This document shows positions 1-9,903 of a stretch of DNA of 64,000 nt, piece after piece (position 1 is the first letter of the stretch; every line of letters starts with the position of its first letter). The translations under genes and the position numbers were made by a program. The notes under the pieces are model-generated. The model was not told where the DNA came from, ran no database searches, and saw only the letters and a list, made by a program, of their open reading frames with translations. This DNA is from Roseomonas sp. (GTDB lineage Bacteria; Pseudomonadota; Alphaproteobacteria; Acetobacterales; Acetobacteraceae): positions 244,681 through 308,680 of the forward strand of contig JADCGF010000011.1 of NCBI GenBank assembly GCA_020249145.1, given 5' to 3'.

Positions 1-138
1 GGTCAGCCGGTTCAAATAGGCCTCAACAGCCGCGATATCGCGGCGGTCGCGTTCGGAAAGCGCCGCCCCCTGGGCCAGGGCGGGGAGCGGCAGCAAAAGC
101 GGGGCGGCAAGCAGGGCGCGGCGAAACATGTGCCTCAT
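1..138 (-). CDS. lolA: LolA-like outer-membrane lipoprotein carrier protein, 5' part only
   Basis: The minus strand reads open from an ATG at 138 to the window edge (46 codons). It begins MRHMFRRALLAAPLLLPLPA, a Sec signal peptide with likely cleavage after ALAQ, followed by ALSERDRRDIAAVEAYLNRL. That stretch resembles the first helix of alphaproteobacterial LolA proteins, the periplasmic chaperones that carry lipoproteins from the LolCDE complex to the outer membrane. A second in-frame ATG lies at 129. The gene is divergent from the carboxymuconolactone decarboxylase-like gene. Signal peptide and frame are seen directly; the family call rests on a short stretch and is an inference. Confidence 0.6.
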   Translation of the reverse strand, partial: MRHMFRRALLAAPLLLPLPALAQGAALSERDRRDIAAVEAYLNRLT

Positions 139-228
139 GTGGACTGCCTGGGCGCAGAGGGAAAGGCCCCTGGCGCTTGCCTGATCCCTGGGGGGCGTTA
201 GCTTGCCCCCGCATTGAGGGGGTGGGCC

Positions 229-1005
229 ATGACTGAACGCGAGGAGCTGAACCGGCTGGGCAGGGCTGAGCGCGCTGAAATTTTCGGCGCGGGCGATGCT
301 GCCTTGGCCGATGGCGCCCTTGGCTTTGGCGATCTGATGGCGGAACTTGTCTATGGCCAAATCTGGAACCGCCCCGGCCTGTCCCGCCAGGAACGCATGG
401 CGGTGACGCTGGCGGTGCTTTGTTCCGTGCAAAATCAGGCGCAGTTGCGCCGCCACGTTGCCGCCGCGCTGAAGCTTGGCCTGACGCCCCGCGCCATTGT
501 GGAAATCCTGATCCAGATCGGCATTTATCGTGGCTTTGCCGCATCCGAAACCGCGCTCGAAACCGCATGCGCCGTTTTTGCCGAACAGGGGATTGCACTG
601 GAAATTGACCCAGCACGGGCGGATTCGCTGGAAGTGCTGATGGGTCGCGGGCGGGAATTGCAGGGCGCGCTGCATGCGGAACGCCGGCATGAAGGCCATG
701 CCGCGCCGGATAACCCCGTCACGGGCAGCATTTATCCGCTGGTGGTGCAGTATTGCTATGGCGAGATTTGGGATCGGCCAGGGCCTGATCGGCGAATGCG
801 CGCGCTTTGCGCCGTGGCATCCTTCGCTGCGCTGGATCATGATATTCTGCTGCGGAAATTCATCCTCTCCGCGCTCAATATCGGCGCCAGCAGAACCGAT
901 ATCACCGAAGCGCTGATCCAGGGCGGGCCCTATAACGGCTTCGCCTTCATGCTGAAGGCGTTGAATATCGCGCAGGAAGCCTTTGCTTCGCTGGATAAGG
1001 CTTGA
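229..1005 (+). CDS. carboxymuconolactone decarboxylase family protein (two CMD domains)
   Basis: 258-residue cytosolic protein with two AhpD/CMD-like helical domains, roughly residues 30-115 and 170-250. Each carries the pattern of the fold: ERMAVTLAVLCSVQNQAQLR then a conserved His in the first, and RALCAVASFAALDHDILLRK in the second. The usual CxxC of peroxidase-active AhpD is absent, so a decarboxylase or isomerase-like role, or none known, is more likely than alkylhydroperoxidase activity. The ATG at 229 is preferred over an in-frame TTG at 214 because a GAGGGGG ribosome site sits just upstream of it. The next gene starts 8 bases after the stop, suggesting one transcript with the lipoprotein and flavin oxidoreductase genes. 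Substrate unknown. Confidence 0.85.
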   Translation: MTEREELNRLGRAERAEIFGAGDAALADGALGFGDLMAELVYGQIWNRPGLSRQERMAVTLAVLCSVQNQAQLRRHVAAALKLGLTPRAIVEILIQIGIYRGFAASETALETACAVFAEQGIALEIDPARADSLEVLMGRGRELQGALHAERRHEGHAAPDNPVTGSIYPLVVQYCYGEIWDRPGPDRRMRALCAVASFAALDHDILLRKFILSALNIGASRTDITEALIQGGPYNGFAFMLKALNIAQEAFASLDKA

Positions 1006-1013
1006 ACAGAGGC

Positions 1014-1817
1014 ATGCTGAAGGCTCGGCTTTATCTCGCATTGCTGCTGACCGTGCTGCTCTCGGCCTGCGCCGTAGCGCCGCCAGCACCACGGGAACCA
1101 CCGCTTTCCTACCCGCCCCTCGCGCGGGAACGCATGCTGCGCATCGCCATTGCGGAATGGGAAGAATGGGGCCGGCAGGTCTCAGATCGGGACCCTGGGC
1201 CAGCGCAGGAATCGGACCCCGCCGGCTTTCCACGCCTGCAAGCCTATTGGCGGGCGGTGCCGGAAGGGCGGGACATCATCACACGCAACCGCGCGCTATT
1301 TCGTGCGGGGTATGAAGGGCAATGGCAGCAGGATGCCTGGTCGGCGGCCTTCATTTCCTTTGTGATGCAGACAGCCGGGATTGATGCGCGGGAATTCCGG
1401 CCTTCCGCCGCGCATGGCACCAGCATTGATGGCATGGTCGCCGATGCGCGGGATTTTCCGCATCAGGCGCCCTTCATCCCGCATCGGGTGCGGGACCGCG
1501 TTGCTCAGCCAGGGGATTTGCTCTGCGCCGATCGTTCGCGTTCGCCGCTGGCCCATTGGCAGGACCGCGCCGGGGATCAGGGGCGGTTCCGGCCCATGCA
1601 TTGCGATATTGTCATCCGCAACCACCACGGCATGGTTGAAGCCATTGGCGGCAATATCCGCGATGCGGTGACCAAGGCCCGCTTCCCAACCGACCGGCGC
1701 GGCATTTTGCTGCCCGCCCCCCCTGGCACGCCGCAATGGTTCGCCATATTCGAAAACCGACTTGGGCGGCTGCCGCCCTGGACCGCCCTGCCCAACCCGG
1801 AGGCTTCCCGCCCGTGA
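1014..1817 (+). CDS. DUF2272 domain lipoprotein
   Basis: 267-residue protein with a lipoprotein signal: hydrophobic LYLALLLTVLLSAC, with the lipobox Cys about 20 residues from the ATG. The rest matches the pattern of DUF2272 proteins: a region around QQDAWSAAFISFVMQTAGI, a GDLLCADR motif and a C-terminal HCDIVIRNHHGMVEAIGGN. The layout, with Cys and His in separate conserved blocks, recalls NlpC/P60-like or CHAP-like peptidase folds, but no catalytic role is proven. An in-frame TTG at 1002 overlaps the upstream stop; the ATG at 1014 places the signal peptide normally. Its last bases overlap the GTG start of the next gene, so translation is probably coupled. Confidence 0.8.
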   Translation: MLKARLYLALLLTVLLSACAVAPPAPREPPLSYPPLARERMLRIAIAEWEEWGRQVSDRDPGPAQESDPAGFPRLQAYWRAVPEGRDIITRNRALFRAGYEGQWQQDAWSAAFISFVMQTAGIDAREFRPSAAHGTSIDGMVADARDFPHQAPFIPHRVRDRVAQPGDLLCADRSRSPLAHWQDRAGDQGRFRPMHCDIVIRNHHGMVEAIGGNIRDAVTKARFPTDRRGILLPAPPGTPQWFAIFENRLGRLPPWTALPNPEASRP

Positions 1818-2929
1818 CCGATCTTTTCTCCCCGCTGACTTTGCGCGGCGTTACCTTTTCCAACCGCATCGGCGTCGCACCCATGTGCCAGTATTCCTGC
1901 CATGATGATGGCATTCCAACCGAATGGCATTTGGTGCATCTGGGCGCGCGTGCCGCCGGGGGCGCTGGCATGGTGATGGTGGAAGCCTCCGCCGTGACCG
2001 CGGAAGGCCGCATCAGCCCCGGCGATGTCGGCATCTGGTCTGACGCGCATCTGCCCAGCCATACGCAATTGGCCCAAGCCCTTGCGGCACTTGGCACCGT
2101 GCCCGCCATTCAATTGGCGCATGCCGGCCGCAAGGCATCGCGCAAGCAGGCCTGGCTGCCCGGCCCCGCCGAGCCTTCCTGGGAAACCCTTGGCCCTTCC
2201 GGGGATGCTTTTGGTGACTTCACCCCGCCGCGCGCCATGACGGAAGCGGATATTGCCGCCACCATCGAAGCCTTTGTCGCCGCGACCAAGCGTTCCATCA
2301 AGGCCGGCTATCGGCTGATCGAACTGCACGCCGCGCATGGCTATTTGCTACATCAATTCCTGAGCCCGCTTTCCAATAAACGTAATGATCGCTGGGGCGG
2401 GGATTTTGAAGGCCGGTCCCGCCTGCCGCTGGAAATCGCTGCCGCCATGCGCGCCGCCATGCCATCCGATGCCGTGCTGGGTGTGCGGGTTTCGCATACG
2501 GATTGGGTGGAAGGCGGCTGGACCACGGAAGAAACCGTGGAGCTTTCGCGCCGCTTCAAGGCGATTGGCGTGGATTTCATGGATGTGTCTTCCGGCGGCA
2601 ATGACCCGCGCCAGCAAATCCCGCTTGGGCCTGGCTATCAGGTGCCAGGTGCGGCAGCGGTGAAAAAAGGTGCCGGCATCATCACCGCCGCGGTCGGGCT
2701 GATCACGGAAGCCAAGCAGGCCCAGGCCATTCTGGATGAAGGCCATGCGGATTGGATCTATCTGGCCCGCGTGCTGCTGCGCGACCCCTATTGGCCCTTG
2801 CATGCAGCCGCCGAGCTTGGCCGCACGGAAGCGGTGCCGACGCCGCCGCAATATGATCGCGGCTGGAATGCACTCGGCAAGACGAAAATGGCCATGCCCA
2901 TCGCCAACCCCATGCCGCGCTTGGGATGA
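1814..2929 (+). CDS. NADH:flavin oxidoreductase, old yellow enzyme family (YqjM/XenA-like)
   Basis: 371-residue TIM-barrel FMN enzyme that would reduce activated C=C bonds with NAD(P)H. Family landmarks in order: [16 protein letters not shown] and APMCQYS near the N terminus (FMN-binding segment with the YqjM-type Cys), [26 protein letters not shown] (substrate-binding His with HAAHGYL), [10 protein letters not shown], and a C-terminal [15 protein letters not shown]. The longer frame back to 1736 lies inside the upstream gene; the GTG at 1814 forms a GTGA overlap with the upstream stop and gives the canonical N terminus. The selO gene follows with an ATGA overlap. Physiological substrate is not evident from context. 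Confidence 0.93.
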   Translation: MTDLFSPLTLRGVTFSNRIGVAPMCQYSCHDDGIPTEWHLVHLGARAAGGAGMVMVEASAVTAEGRISPGDVGIWSDAHLPSHTQLAQALAALGTVPAIQLAHAGRKASRKQAWLPGPAEPSWETLGPSGDAFGDFTPPRAMTEADIAATIEAFVAATKRSIKAGYRLIELHAAHGYLLHQFLSPLSNKRNDRWGGDFEGRSRLPLEIAAAMRAAMPSDAVLGVRVSHTDWVEGGWTTEETVELSRRFKAIGVDFMDVSSGGNDPRQQIPLGPGYQVPGAAAVKKGAGIITAAVGLITEAKQAQAILDEGHADWIYLARVLLRDPYWPLHAAAELGRTEAVPTPPQYDRGWNALGKTKMAMPIANPMPRLG

Positions 2930-4386
2930 GCACGCGCTTTTCCTTCGACAATAGCTATGCCCGCCTGCCGGCGCGTTTTTATATCCGGCAGGCACCCATT
3001 GCTGTGGCGGCGCCTCGGCTGGTGTTTTTCAATGCGCCGCTTGCGGAAGCGCTTGGCCTTGATGCGGCGGCGCTTGCGGGCGCCGAGGGGGCGGCGATTT
3101 TCGCCGGCAATCTTGTGCCGGATGGCGCTGATCCCTTGGCCATGGCCTATGCCGGGCATCAATTCGGCGGCTTCAGCCCGCGATTGGGCGATGGCCGCGC
3201 GCTATTGCTAGGTGAAGTGATCGCGCGCGATGGGCAACGCCAAGACATCCATCTGAAAGGCAGCGGGCGCACGCTGTTTTCGCGCGGTGGCGATGGCCGC
3301 GCTGTGCTCGGGCCAATGCTGCGCGAAACCATCATCAGCGAAGCCATGGCAGCGCTTGGCGTGCCGACCACGCGCGCGCTGGCGGTGGCGATGACGGGTG
3401 AGGCGGTGCTGCGCGAAAAACTGCAACCCGGCGCGGTGCTGACGCGTGTGGCGGCCAGCCATATCCGTGTCGGCAGCTTTCAATATTTCGCCGCGCAGGA
3501 AGATCAGGAAGCGCTGAAGCTGCTCGCGGATTTTGCCATTGCGCGGCATGAACCCAGCGCTGCCAATGCGGAAAACCCCTATCTTGCGCTGCTTTCCGGC
3601 GTGATTGCGCGCCAGGCAAAGCTGATCGCGCAATGGCTCCATATCGGCTTCATCCATGGCGTGATGAATACCGACAACATGACCATCAGCGGTGAGACGA
3701 TTGATTACGGCCCCTGCGCCTTCATGGATGCCTATGATCCTGGAACGGTATTGAGTTCCATTGATCATGGCGGGCGCTATGCCTATGCCAATCAGCCACG
3801 CATGGCGCAGTGGAATCTGGCGCGGCTTGCGGAGGCACTGCTGCCGCTTTTGGCAGAGCAGGAAGAAGCAGCGCTGGAGCTGGCGCAGTCTGCGCTTGGC
3901 GCCTTCGCCCCTGCCTTTGAAGCCGCCTATTTCGATGGCTTTGCGCGGAAGATCGGCATTGCGGAGCGCATGCCGGAAGACACCCCGCTGATTAAGGATT
4001 TGCTCCGCCGCATGGCGGAACAGCGCGCTGATTTCACCCTGACGTTCCGCGCCTTGGCGGATGTGGCGGCAGGTGATGCCGCGCCAGCCCGCGCGCAATT
4101 CACCGACCCGGCAGCCTTTGATTCCTGGGCAGAGGGTTGGCGCGCCAGGTTGGCACAAGAAGCTGACCCAGCGCGCCTCATGCGCGCCACCAACCCGGCC
4201 TTCATCCCGCGCAATCATCTGGTGGAGGCTGCCATCCGCGCCGCGGAAGACCACGATGATTTCCGCCCCTTTGAAGCGCTGATGGCCGTCCTGGCGCGAC
4301 CCTTTGAAGATCAGCCGGATCAGGCCCACTACGCCAGCCCGCCCAAGCCCGAAGAACGCGTGCTGGCCACCTTCTGCGGCACCTGA
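2926..4386 (+). CDS. selO: protein adenylyltransferase SelO (YdiU/UPF0061)
   Basis: 486-residue pseudokinase-fold protein of the SelO family, which transfers AMP from ATP to Ser/Thr/Tyr of target proteins. Visible landmarks: [18 protein letters not shown] at the N terminus, [20 protein letters not shown], the nucleotide-binding stretch [40 protein letters not shown] (metal-binding Asn/Asp), and a C terminus ending FCGT. The Cys third from the end is the position occupied by selenocysteine in eukaryotic SelO. The length is normal for bacteria. It overlaps the upstream flavin oxidoreductase by 4 bases, so the two are probably co-expressed, which fits a redox or stress setting. Confidence 0.96.
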   Translation: MSTRFSFDNSYARLPARFYIRQAPIAVAAPRLVFFNAPLAEALGLDAAALAGAEGAAIFAGNLVPDGADPLAMAYAGHQFGGFSPRLGDGRALLLGEVIARDGQRQDIHLKGSGRTLFSRGGDGRAVLGPMLRETIISEAMAALGVPTTRALAVAMTGEAVLREKLQPGAVLTRVAASHIRVGSFQYFAAQEDQEALKLLADFAIARHEPSAANAENPYLALLSGVIARQAKLIAQWLHIGFIHGVMNTDNMTISGETIDYGPCAFMDAYDPGTVLSSIDHGGRYAYANQPRMAQWNLARLAEALLPLLAEQEEAALELAQSALGAFAPAFEAAYFDGFARKIGIAERMPEDTPLIKDLLRRMAEQRADFTLTFRALADVAAGDAAPARAQFTDPAAFDSWAEGWRARLAQEADPARLMRATNPAFIPRNHLVEAAIRAAEDHDDFRPFEALMAVLARPFEDQPDQAHYASPPKPEERVLATFCGT

Positions 4387-4456
4387 GCCCTGTTGCCTTT
4401 TGGAGGAAACAGGACCACATAGGTCCGGAAACATTTGCAACTGACAGGGCCAAACC

Positions 4457-5023
4457 ATGTTCATCGAAACCGAAGCCACCCCCAACCCCGCCACGCTCAA
4501 ATTCCTCCCTGGCCGGGATGTGCTGGGGGATCGCGGCACGGCGGATTTCACCAGCACCGAGGAAGCCGCGGGCCGCTCCCCGCTGGCTGAGCGGCTGTTT
4601 GGCCTCGGCGATGTGGCGCGCGTTTTCTTCGGTTCGGATTTCGTGACCGTGACCAAGGCGCTGGATGCCGATTGGCAAATGCTGCGCCCGCAGGTGCTCG
4701 GCGCCATCATGGAACACTACTTGGCCGGCATGCCCATTCTGGAAGGTGCCGCAGCCGAAGAACATGCCGAGGATTTTGAGCCAGCCGATCAGGAAATCGT
4801 CGCCCAAATCAAGGAGTTGCTGGATACGCGCGTGCGCCCGGCGGTGGCAAGCGATGGCGGCGATATCGTGTTTCGTGGCTTCCGGGATGGCATTGTGCGG
4901 CTGCGCATGCAGGGTGCCTGTTCCGGCTGCCCATCGTCCCGCGCCACCTTGAAGCATGGCGTGGAAAACATGCTGCGTCATTACGTGCCGGAAGTGGTGG
5001 CGGTGGAGCAGGTGGAAGCCTGA
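4457..5023 (+). CDS. NifU family Fe-S scaffold/carrier protein (Nfu)
   Basis: 188-residue two-domain Nfu protein that carries Fe-S clusters to apo-enzymes. The N-terminal Nfu_N domain begins FIETEATPNPATLKFLPG, a characteristic signature, and runs to about residue 90. The C-terminal NifU domain carries GACSGCPSS with Cys155 and Cys158 as cluster ligands. The 70-base gap after selO contains TTGGAGGAAACAGG, but no clear promoter could be defined. The ATG at 4457 starts the signature directly. This is the mitochondrial/alphaproteobacterial Nfu1 architecture rather than the A-type-containing NfuA of enterics. Confidence 0.95.
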   Translation: MFIETEATPNPATLKFLPGRDVLGDRGTADFTSTEEAAGRSPLAERLFGLGDVARVFFGSDFVTVTKALDADWQMLRPQVLGAIMEHYLAGMPILEGAAAEEHAEDFEPADQEIVAQIKELLDTRVRPAVASDGGDIVFRGFRDGIVRLRMQGACSGCPSSRATLKHGVENMLRHYVPEVVAVEQVEA

Positions 5024-5064
5024 CGCTATAGCCTTTTTTCCTGCCGCCTTTACGGAGCCAAATC

Positions 5065-5664
5065 ATGTCCGAAACTGCCTCGCCCCTTGATGACCTTGCG
5101 CTAGACCAGCTTTTTCGTGCCGCCCGCACCCAGAACAAGTGGCAGGATCGGCCCGTGCCGGATGCCAAGCTGCATGAGCTTTATGATCTGCTGAAATGGG
5201 GCCCGACTTCGGCCAATTCTTCCCCCGCGCGCTTTGTCTTTGTGCGCACGGCGGAAGGCAAGGCGAAGCTGAAGGAAGCGCTTTCGGCGGGCAATACCGA
5301 GAAAACCATGACCGCGCCGGTCACGGCGATTGTTTGCTACGACAGCTATTTCTACGACAAGCTTGGCCAGCTTTTCCCGCATGCGGATGCCAAGCCCTGG
5401 TTCACCTCCAGCCCTGAATTCGCGGAAAAGACCGCGTTTCGCAATGGCTCGCTTCAGGGCGCTTATCTGATGCTGGCGGCGCGCGCCATCGGGCTTGATG
5501 TCGGCGCCATGAGCGGCTTTGACAATGCCAAGGTGGATGAGCTGTTCCTGTTCGGCACCGGCTGGAAGTCCAATTTCCTGGTCAATCTGGGCTATGGTGA
5601 CCCCGCTGGCCTGTTCCCGCGCAGCCCTCGGCTTTCCTTTGATGAGGCGGCGCGGCTGGAATAG
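5065..5664 (+). CDS. nitroreductase family protein, malonic semialdehyde reductase (RutE)-like
   Basis: 199-residue FMN-dependent nitroreductase-fold protein. The pattern [39 protein letters not shown] and a C-terminal [20 protein letters not shown] is that of RutE/YcdJ, which reduces malonic semialdehyde to 3-hydroxypropionate in pyrimidine catabolism. No other rut genes are nearby, so a broader role reducing aldehydes or quinones is possible. A TACGGAG ribosome site lies about 8 bases before the ATG. It stands between nfu and trpB and ends just upstream of the putative trp promoter. Confidence 0.88.
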   Translation: MSETASPLDDLALDQLFRAARTQNKWQDRPVPDAKLHELYDLLKWGPTSANSSPARFVFVRTAEGKAKLKEALSAGNTEKTMTAPVTAIVCYDSYFYDKLGQLFPHADAKPWFTSSPEFAEKTAFRNGSLQGAYLMLAARAIGLDVGAMSGFDNAKVDELFLFGTGWKSNFLVNLGYGDPAGLFPRSPRLSFDEAARLE

Positions 5665-5684
5665 GCGCGCTGCGCCCGTCGGGT

Positions 5685-5712
5685 TTGACCCCGGCGGGTT
5701 CTGGACTAAACA
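5685..5712 (+). promoter_or_regulatory. putative sigma-70 promoter for trpBA
   Basis: TTGACC at 5685-5690 and TAAACA at 5707-5712 are separated by 16 bases and lie about 30 bases upstream of the trpB TTG start, in the short gap after the nitroreductase gene. No leader peptide, tandem Trp codons or attenuator hairpin is visible between this site and trpB. The call is by eye from hexamer similarity only. Confidence 0.4.
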
Positions 5713-5743
5713 GGCAGCGAAACCAGCAATTTGAGAGACTGCC

Positions 5744-6961
5744 TTGAACAAGCCGCTGCCCAATTCCTTCCGCCAGGGGCCTGATGCCCGTGGCCGCTTC
5801 GGCCCTTATGGCGGGCGTTTCGTCGCCGAAACCCTGATGCCGCTAATCCTCGAGGTTGAAAAAGCCTATGAGGAAGCGAAGCGCGACCCTGCCTTCATGA
5901 ATGAATGGCGCCGGCTGCTGACCCATTATGTGGGCCGGCCCAGCCCGCTTTGGTTGGCCGAACGCCTGACGCAAAAGCTCGGTGGTGCGAAAATCTATTT
6001 CAAGCGTGATGAGCTGAACCATACCGGCGCGCATAAGATCAATGCGGTGCTGGGGCAGATTATGCTGGCCAAGCGCATGGGCAAAACGCGCATTATTGCG
6101 GAAACCGGCGCCGGCCAGCATGGCGTTGCCACCGCGACTGCCTGTGCGCTGTTCGACCTGCCCTGCACCGTGTTCATGGGTGCCACCGATGTGGAACGCC
6201 AGCAGCCGAACGTGTTCCGCATGAAGCTGTTGGGGGCAGAGGTTGTGCCCGTGACCTCCGGCGCTGCGACGCTGAAGGATGCGATGAATGAAGGGCTGCG
6301 TGATTGGGTCGCCAATGTGCGCGATACCTATTACTGCATCGGCACGGTTGCCGGCCCGCATCCCTTCCCCATGATGGTGCGCGATTTCCAATCCGTGATT
6401 GGCACGGAAGCGCGCGAGCAAATGATGGCCGCCGAAGGGCGCCTGCCGGATTTGTTGGTGGCGGCGATTGGCGGTGGTTCCAATGCCATGGGGCTGTTCT
6501 ACCCCTTCCTGGATGACGCCAGCGTTGCGATGCATGGCGTGGAGGCCGCCGGCAAGGGCGTGGATACGGAAGAACACGCGGCGTCACTCACCAAGGGCCG
6601 CCCCGGCGTTTTGCATGGCAATCGCACCTATCTGTTGCAGGATGAATTCGGCCAGATTCTGGAAGCGCATTCGATCAGCGCTGGCCTGGATTATCCCGGT
6701 GTTGGCCCCGAACATGCCTGGCTGCATGACATAAAGCGCGTGGAATACATGAGTGCGACGGATGATGAGGCGCTTGCCGCCTTCCAGTTATGCTCCAAAA
6801 TGGAAGGCATCATCCCTGCTTTGGAACCGGCGCATGCGCTGGCGCATGTCATCAAGATCGCGCCCAGCATGCCAAAGGATAAGCTGATCATTATGAATAT
6901 GTGCGGGCGTGGCGATAAGGATATCTTCACCGTGGCGCGCGCCCTTGGCGTATCGATGTGA
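5744..6961 (+). CDS. trpB: tryptophan synthase beta chain
   Basis: 405-residue PLP enzyme that condenses indole with serine. It begins [20 protein letters not shown] from a TTG codon; the next internal Met is well inside the conserved [15 protein letters not shown] block, so the TTG with a GAGAGA ribosome site is the credible start. The PLP Lys is K98 in [16 protein letters not shown]. The phosphate-binding loop is [16 protein letters not shown], and the C-terminal GRGDKDIF is present. The stop overlaps the GTG start of trpA, the usual trpBA coupling that balances subunits of the alpha2-beta2 complex. trpF, often upstream in this class, is not adjacent here. Confidence 0.98.
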   Translation: MNKPLPNSFRQGPDARGRFGPYGGRFVAETLMPLILEVEKAYEEAKRDPAFMNEWRRLLTHYVGRPSPLWLAERLTQKLGGAKIYFKRDELNHTGAHKINAVLGQIMLAKRMGKTRIIAETGAGQHGVATATACALFDLPCTVFMGATDVERQQPNVFRMKLLGAEVVPVTSGAATLKDAMNEGLRDWVANVRDTYYCIGTVAGPHPFPMMVRDFQSVIGTEAREQMMAAEGRLPDLLVAAIGGGSNAMGLFYPFLDDASVAMHGVEAAGKGVDTEEHAASLTKGRPGVLHGNRTYLLQDEFGQILEAHSISAGLDYPGVGPEHAWLHDIKRVEYMSATDDEALAAFQLCSKMEGIIPALEPAHALAHVIKIAPSMPKDKLIIMNMCGRGDKDIFTVARALGVSM

Positions 6962-7803
6962 GTGTCATGACCCAAACCTCCCGCATCGCCGCGCGCTTCG
7001 CGGCCCTGCGCGCCGAAGGGCGCGGCGCCTTGATCCCATTTCTGGAAGCTTTCGATCCTGACCGTGCCACTTCCATGGAAATCCTGCGTGGCTTTCCAGG
7101 CGCCGGCGCGGATTTGATTGAAATCGGCTGCCCCTTCACGGACCCCATGGCCGATGGCCCAACCGTGCAGCGCGCCGGCCAGCGCGGGCTGAAGGCGGGC
7201 GCGACGCTTGCCGGCACGCTGCAAATGGTGCGTGACTTTCGTGCCGGAGATGCCGCAACGCCGATCATTCTGATGGGCTATTACAATCCCATCCTGTCCT
7301 ATGGCGCCAATTTCTGCGCTGATGCGGCAGCGGCGGGCGTGGATGGCCTGATCATTGTGGACGTGCCGCCGGAAGAAGCGGATGAAATCGAACCCCAAGC
7401 GCGTGCCGCCGGGCTTGATATGATCCGCCTGATTGCGCCGACCACAGATGATGCTCGCATGATCAAGGTTTTGGCCGCGACATCCGGCTTCATCTATTAC
7501 GTTGCCATCACCGGCATCACCGGCACACGCAGCGCGACCGGCGCCGAATTGGCCGAAGCCATTCCGCGCATCCGCAAACACACCAAGCTGCCAATCGCGA
7601 TTGGCTTTGGCGTGCGCACGCCGGAACAGGCAGCGGAAGCCGCGCGCATTGCCGATGGCGCCGTGGTGGCTTCCGCGTTGATTGATGTGCTGGCCGCCGA
7701 TCTGGATGCCGAAGGCCGCGCCAAGCCTGGCACGGCGCAGAAGGTGCTGGATCAGGTTGCGGCGCTGGCTGCGGCGGTGCGGAGCGTGAAGAAGGGCGCC
7801 TGA
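6958..7803 (+). CDS. trpA: tryptophan synthase alpha chain
   Basis: 281-residue TIM-barrel subunit that cleaves indole-3-glycerol phosphate to indole for TrpB. The catalytic Glu lies in [17 protein letters not shown] and the catalytic Asp in the same block. The GxxGxT-like phosphate-binding segment [12 protein letters not shown] and the later [13 protein letters not shown] are intact. The GTG at 6958 overlaps the trpB stop; an ATG at 6967 is the alternative. Normal length, no oddities. Confidence 0.98.
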   Translation: MSVMTQTSRIAARFAALRAEGRGALIPFLEAFDPDRATSMEILRGFPGAGADLIEIGCPFTDPMADGPTVQRAGQRGLKAGATLAGTLQMVRDFRAGDAATPIILMGYYNPILSYGANFCADAAAAGVDGLIIVDVPPEEADEIEPQARAAGLDMIRLIAPTTDDARMIKVLAATSGFIYYVAITGITGTRSATGAELAEAIPRIRKHTKLPIAIGFGVRTPEQAAEAARIADGAVVASALIDVLAADLDAEGRAKPGTAQKVLDQVAALAAAVRSVKKGA

Positions 7804-7837
7804 AGGCGTCGCTTAGGTTGTTGAGAGGAAGAGTGTA

Positions 7838-9043
7838 ATGACCTCCCCCATTGGTCCCCTATCTGGTTTGCGTGTGCTTGATCTGACGCGCGTTTTGGCC
7901 GGCCCCACCTGCACCCAAATGCTGGGCGATCTGGGCGCGGAAGTGATCAAGATTGAACGCCCGGAAGCGGGCGATGATACGCGCGGCTTCGCGCCCCCCT
8001 TCGTGCCGAACACGAAGGAAAGTGCGTATTTCGTTGGCGTCAATCGCAACAAGAAGTCCGTCACACTTGATATCGCCAAGCCTGAAGGTCAGGCGATCAT
8101 CCTGAAGCTTTTGGAACATTGCGATATCCTGGTTGAAAACTTCAAGGTCGGCGCCTTGGCGAAATACGGCCTGGGCTATGGGCAATTGGCCAAGACCCAT
8201 CCGCGCCTGATTTATTGCTCCATCACTGGCTTCGGGCAGACCGGGCCTTACGCGCCGCGCCCGGGTTATGATGCGCTGATCCAGGCCATGGGTGGTGTCA
8301 TGTCGCTCACGGGCGAACCCAATGGCTCACCGCAAAAGGTTGGCGTGCCGGTCGCTGATCTTTTCGCGGGGCTTTATGGCTGCATTGGCATTCTGGCGGC
8401 GGTGAACCATCGTAACAATACCGGGCAAGGCCAGCAGATTGATATCGGCATGTTGGACACGCATGTGGCCTGGCTCGCCAATCAGGGCATGAATTATCTG
8501 GCGACGGGCGAAAACCCGCCGCGCCTTGGCAATCAGCACCCGAATATCGCGCCCTATCAGGAATTCCCGACCAAGGATGGCTATATCATCCTGGCCGTTG
8601 GCAATGACCCGACTTTTGAACGCTTCTGCAAGGCTTTCGGGCAAGAAGCCTTGCTCGCCGATCCGCGATTCGCCACCAACCCGATCCGTGTGCAGAACCG
8701 GCAATTGGTGACGGATACACTGACACCCGTGATGAAATCAAAAACCACGGCGGAATGGATTGAGGCTTTGGAAGCGCTCAAGATCGGCTGCGGCCCCATC
8801 AATACGCTGGAACAGGTTTTCGCCGACCCGCATGTGCAGGCGCGGGAAATGGTCGTGGAAATGGCCCATGGCAGCGGCGAAAAAGTGAAGGTCATCGCGA
8901 ATCCGGTGAAGCTTTCGGCGACTCCGCCAAGCTATCGCAGCGCACCGCCGGTATTGGGTGAACACACCAATGCCGTGCTGAGCGATGTGCTGAAGATGAG
9001 TGCTGCTGATATCGCCGCACTCAAGGCCAAAGGCATTTTGTGA
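7838..9043 (+). CDS. CaiB/BaiF family CoA-transferase
   Basis: 401-residue family III CoA-transferase that would move CoA between carboxylic acids through an aspartyl-CoA thioester. Landmarks: LSGLRVLDLTRVLAGPTCTQ at the N terminus, GAEVIKIERPEAGDDTRGF, VENFKVGALAKYGLGY, and ITGFGQTGPYAPRPGYDALI, with the catalytic Asp expected in the PGYDALIQA segment. The ATG at 7838 follows a GAGGAAGAG ribosome site. Its stop overlaps the ATG of the next hydrolase gene, suggesting that acyl-CoA exchange and hydrolysis belong to one catabolic step. Which acid is used cannot be told from sequence. Confidence 0.95.
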   Translation: MTSPIGPLSGLRVLDLTRVLAGPTCTQMLGDLGAEVIKIERPEAGDDTRGFAPPFVPNTKESAYFVGVNRNKKSVTLDIAKPEGQAIILKLLEHCDILVENFKVGALAKYGLGYGQLAKTHPRLIYCSITGFGQTGPYAPRPGYDALIQAMGGVMSLTGEPNGSPQKVGVPVADLFAGLYGCIGILAAVNHRNNTGQGQQIDIGMLDTHVAWLANQGMNYLATGENPPRLGNQHPNIAPYQEFPTKDGYIILAVGNDPTFERFCKAFGQEALLADPRFATNPIRVQNRQLVTDTLTPVMKSKTTAEWIEALEALKIGCGPINTLEQVFADPHVQAREMVVEMAHGSGEKVKVIANPVKLSATPPSYRSAPPVLGEHTNAVLSDVLKMSAADIAALKAKGIL

Positions 9044-9903
9044 TGACGCTGCCCGCGGGTGCCCGTGCCGGCGCTTTGCGCTGGCTATCGCCTGCGGGTT
9101 TCTTCACGCTGCGTTGGCTGGAATGGGGGCCGCTTGATGGCGCGCCCGTGATTTGTGTGCATGGGCTGACGCGAAGCGGGCGGGATTTTGATGCCCTCGC
9201 CGCCGCACTTGCCGCTGCCGGTCGGCGCGTTTTCTGCCCGGATTTGCCGGGGCGCGGTGCATCCGATTGGCTGCCCAATCCCGCGCTGTATCAGCCACCA
9301 ATCTATTCCCAGGCTTTGGCGCATTTGCTCGCGCGCATGGATGGGCCGGTAGATTGGGTCGGCACATCCTTGGGCGGCATTTGCGGCATGGGCATTGCCG
9401 CCACACCCGGTAATGCGATCAGGCGCATGGTGCTGAATGATATCGGCGCCATCATCCCCTCCGCAGCCCTAGCCCGCATTCGCGATTACATCAATCAGCC
9501 CGCGCAAGCCTTTGCCGATATCGCTGCGCTGGAAGCGCATTTACGCAAGGTGCATGCGCCTTTTGGGCCACTGACGGATGCCGAATGGCGGCATTTGGCG
9601 GAAACCTCTGCCCGGCGCGATGCGGAAGGCGCGCTGCAATTGCATTACGATCCCGCGATCACGCATGCCTTCAGCGCGGGCGATATTGCGGATATTGATC
9701 TTTCAGCCTTCTGGGCGACCATTGCCATTCCAGTGCTGATTCTGCGCGGTATCACCAGCGATATCCTGCCGGCCGATGTCGCAGCAGAAATGGCGCGTAA
9801 ACCCGGCACAAGCCTGATTGAAATTGCCGATGCCGGCCATGCGCCGGCGCTGATGGCAGCGGACCAGATCAGCGCCATTCAGGATTTCCTGAACGCATCA
9901 TGA
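9043..9903 (+). CDS. alpha/beta hydrolase
   Basis: 286-residue cytosolic alpha/beta-hydrolase. The oxyanion segment is VICVHGLTRSGRDFD, followed by FCPDLPGRGASDW. The nucleophile elbow GTSLGG places Ser109, and the catalytic His sits in the C-terminal DAGHAPALMAADQI. The upstream GTG at 9040 is unlikely because the ATG at 9043 directly overlaps the CoA-transferase stop. The TPR gene follows with an ATGA overlap, giving a three-gene unit. Esterase, thioesterase or C-C hydrolase activities are all possible. Confidence 0.92.
   Translation: MTLPAGARAGALRWLSPAGFFTLRWLEWGPLDGAPVICVHGLTRSGRDFDALAAALAAAGRRVFCPDLPGRGASDWLPNPALYQPPIYSQALAHLLARMDGPVDWVGTSLGGICGMGIAATPGNAIRRMVLNDIGAIIPSAALARIRDYINQPAQAFADIAALEAHLRKVHAPFGPLTDAEWRHLAETSARRDAEGALQLHYDPAITHAFSAGDIADIDLSAFWATIAIPVLILRGITSDILPADVAAEMARKPGTSLIEIADAGHAPALMAADQISAIQDFLNAS

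Noticed and set aside
23..616. 197-codon minus-strand frame over the CMD gene
   Set aside because: Pro/Arg-rich shadow of the CMD gene; the real minus-strand gene here is the short LolA-like start at 1-138 in another frame.
3208..4710. 500-codon minus-strand frame across selO and nfu
   Set aside because: Antisense to two clear genes and spanning their boundary, with no recognisable motifs.
5665..5743. Tryptophan attenuator upstream of trpB
   Set aside because: No leader peptide with tandem Trp codons and no competing hairpins can be drawn in the 79-base gap.
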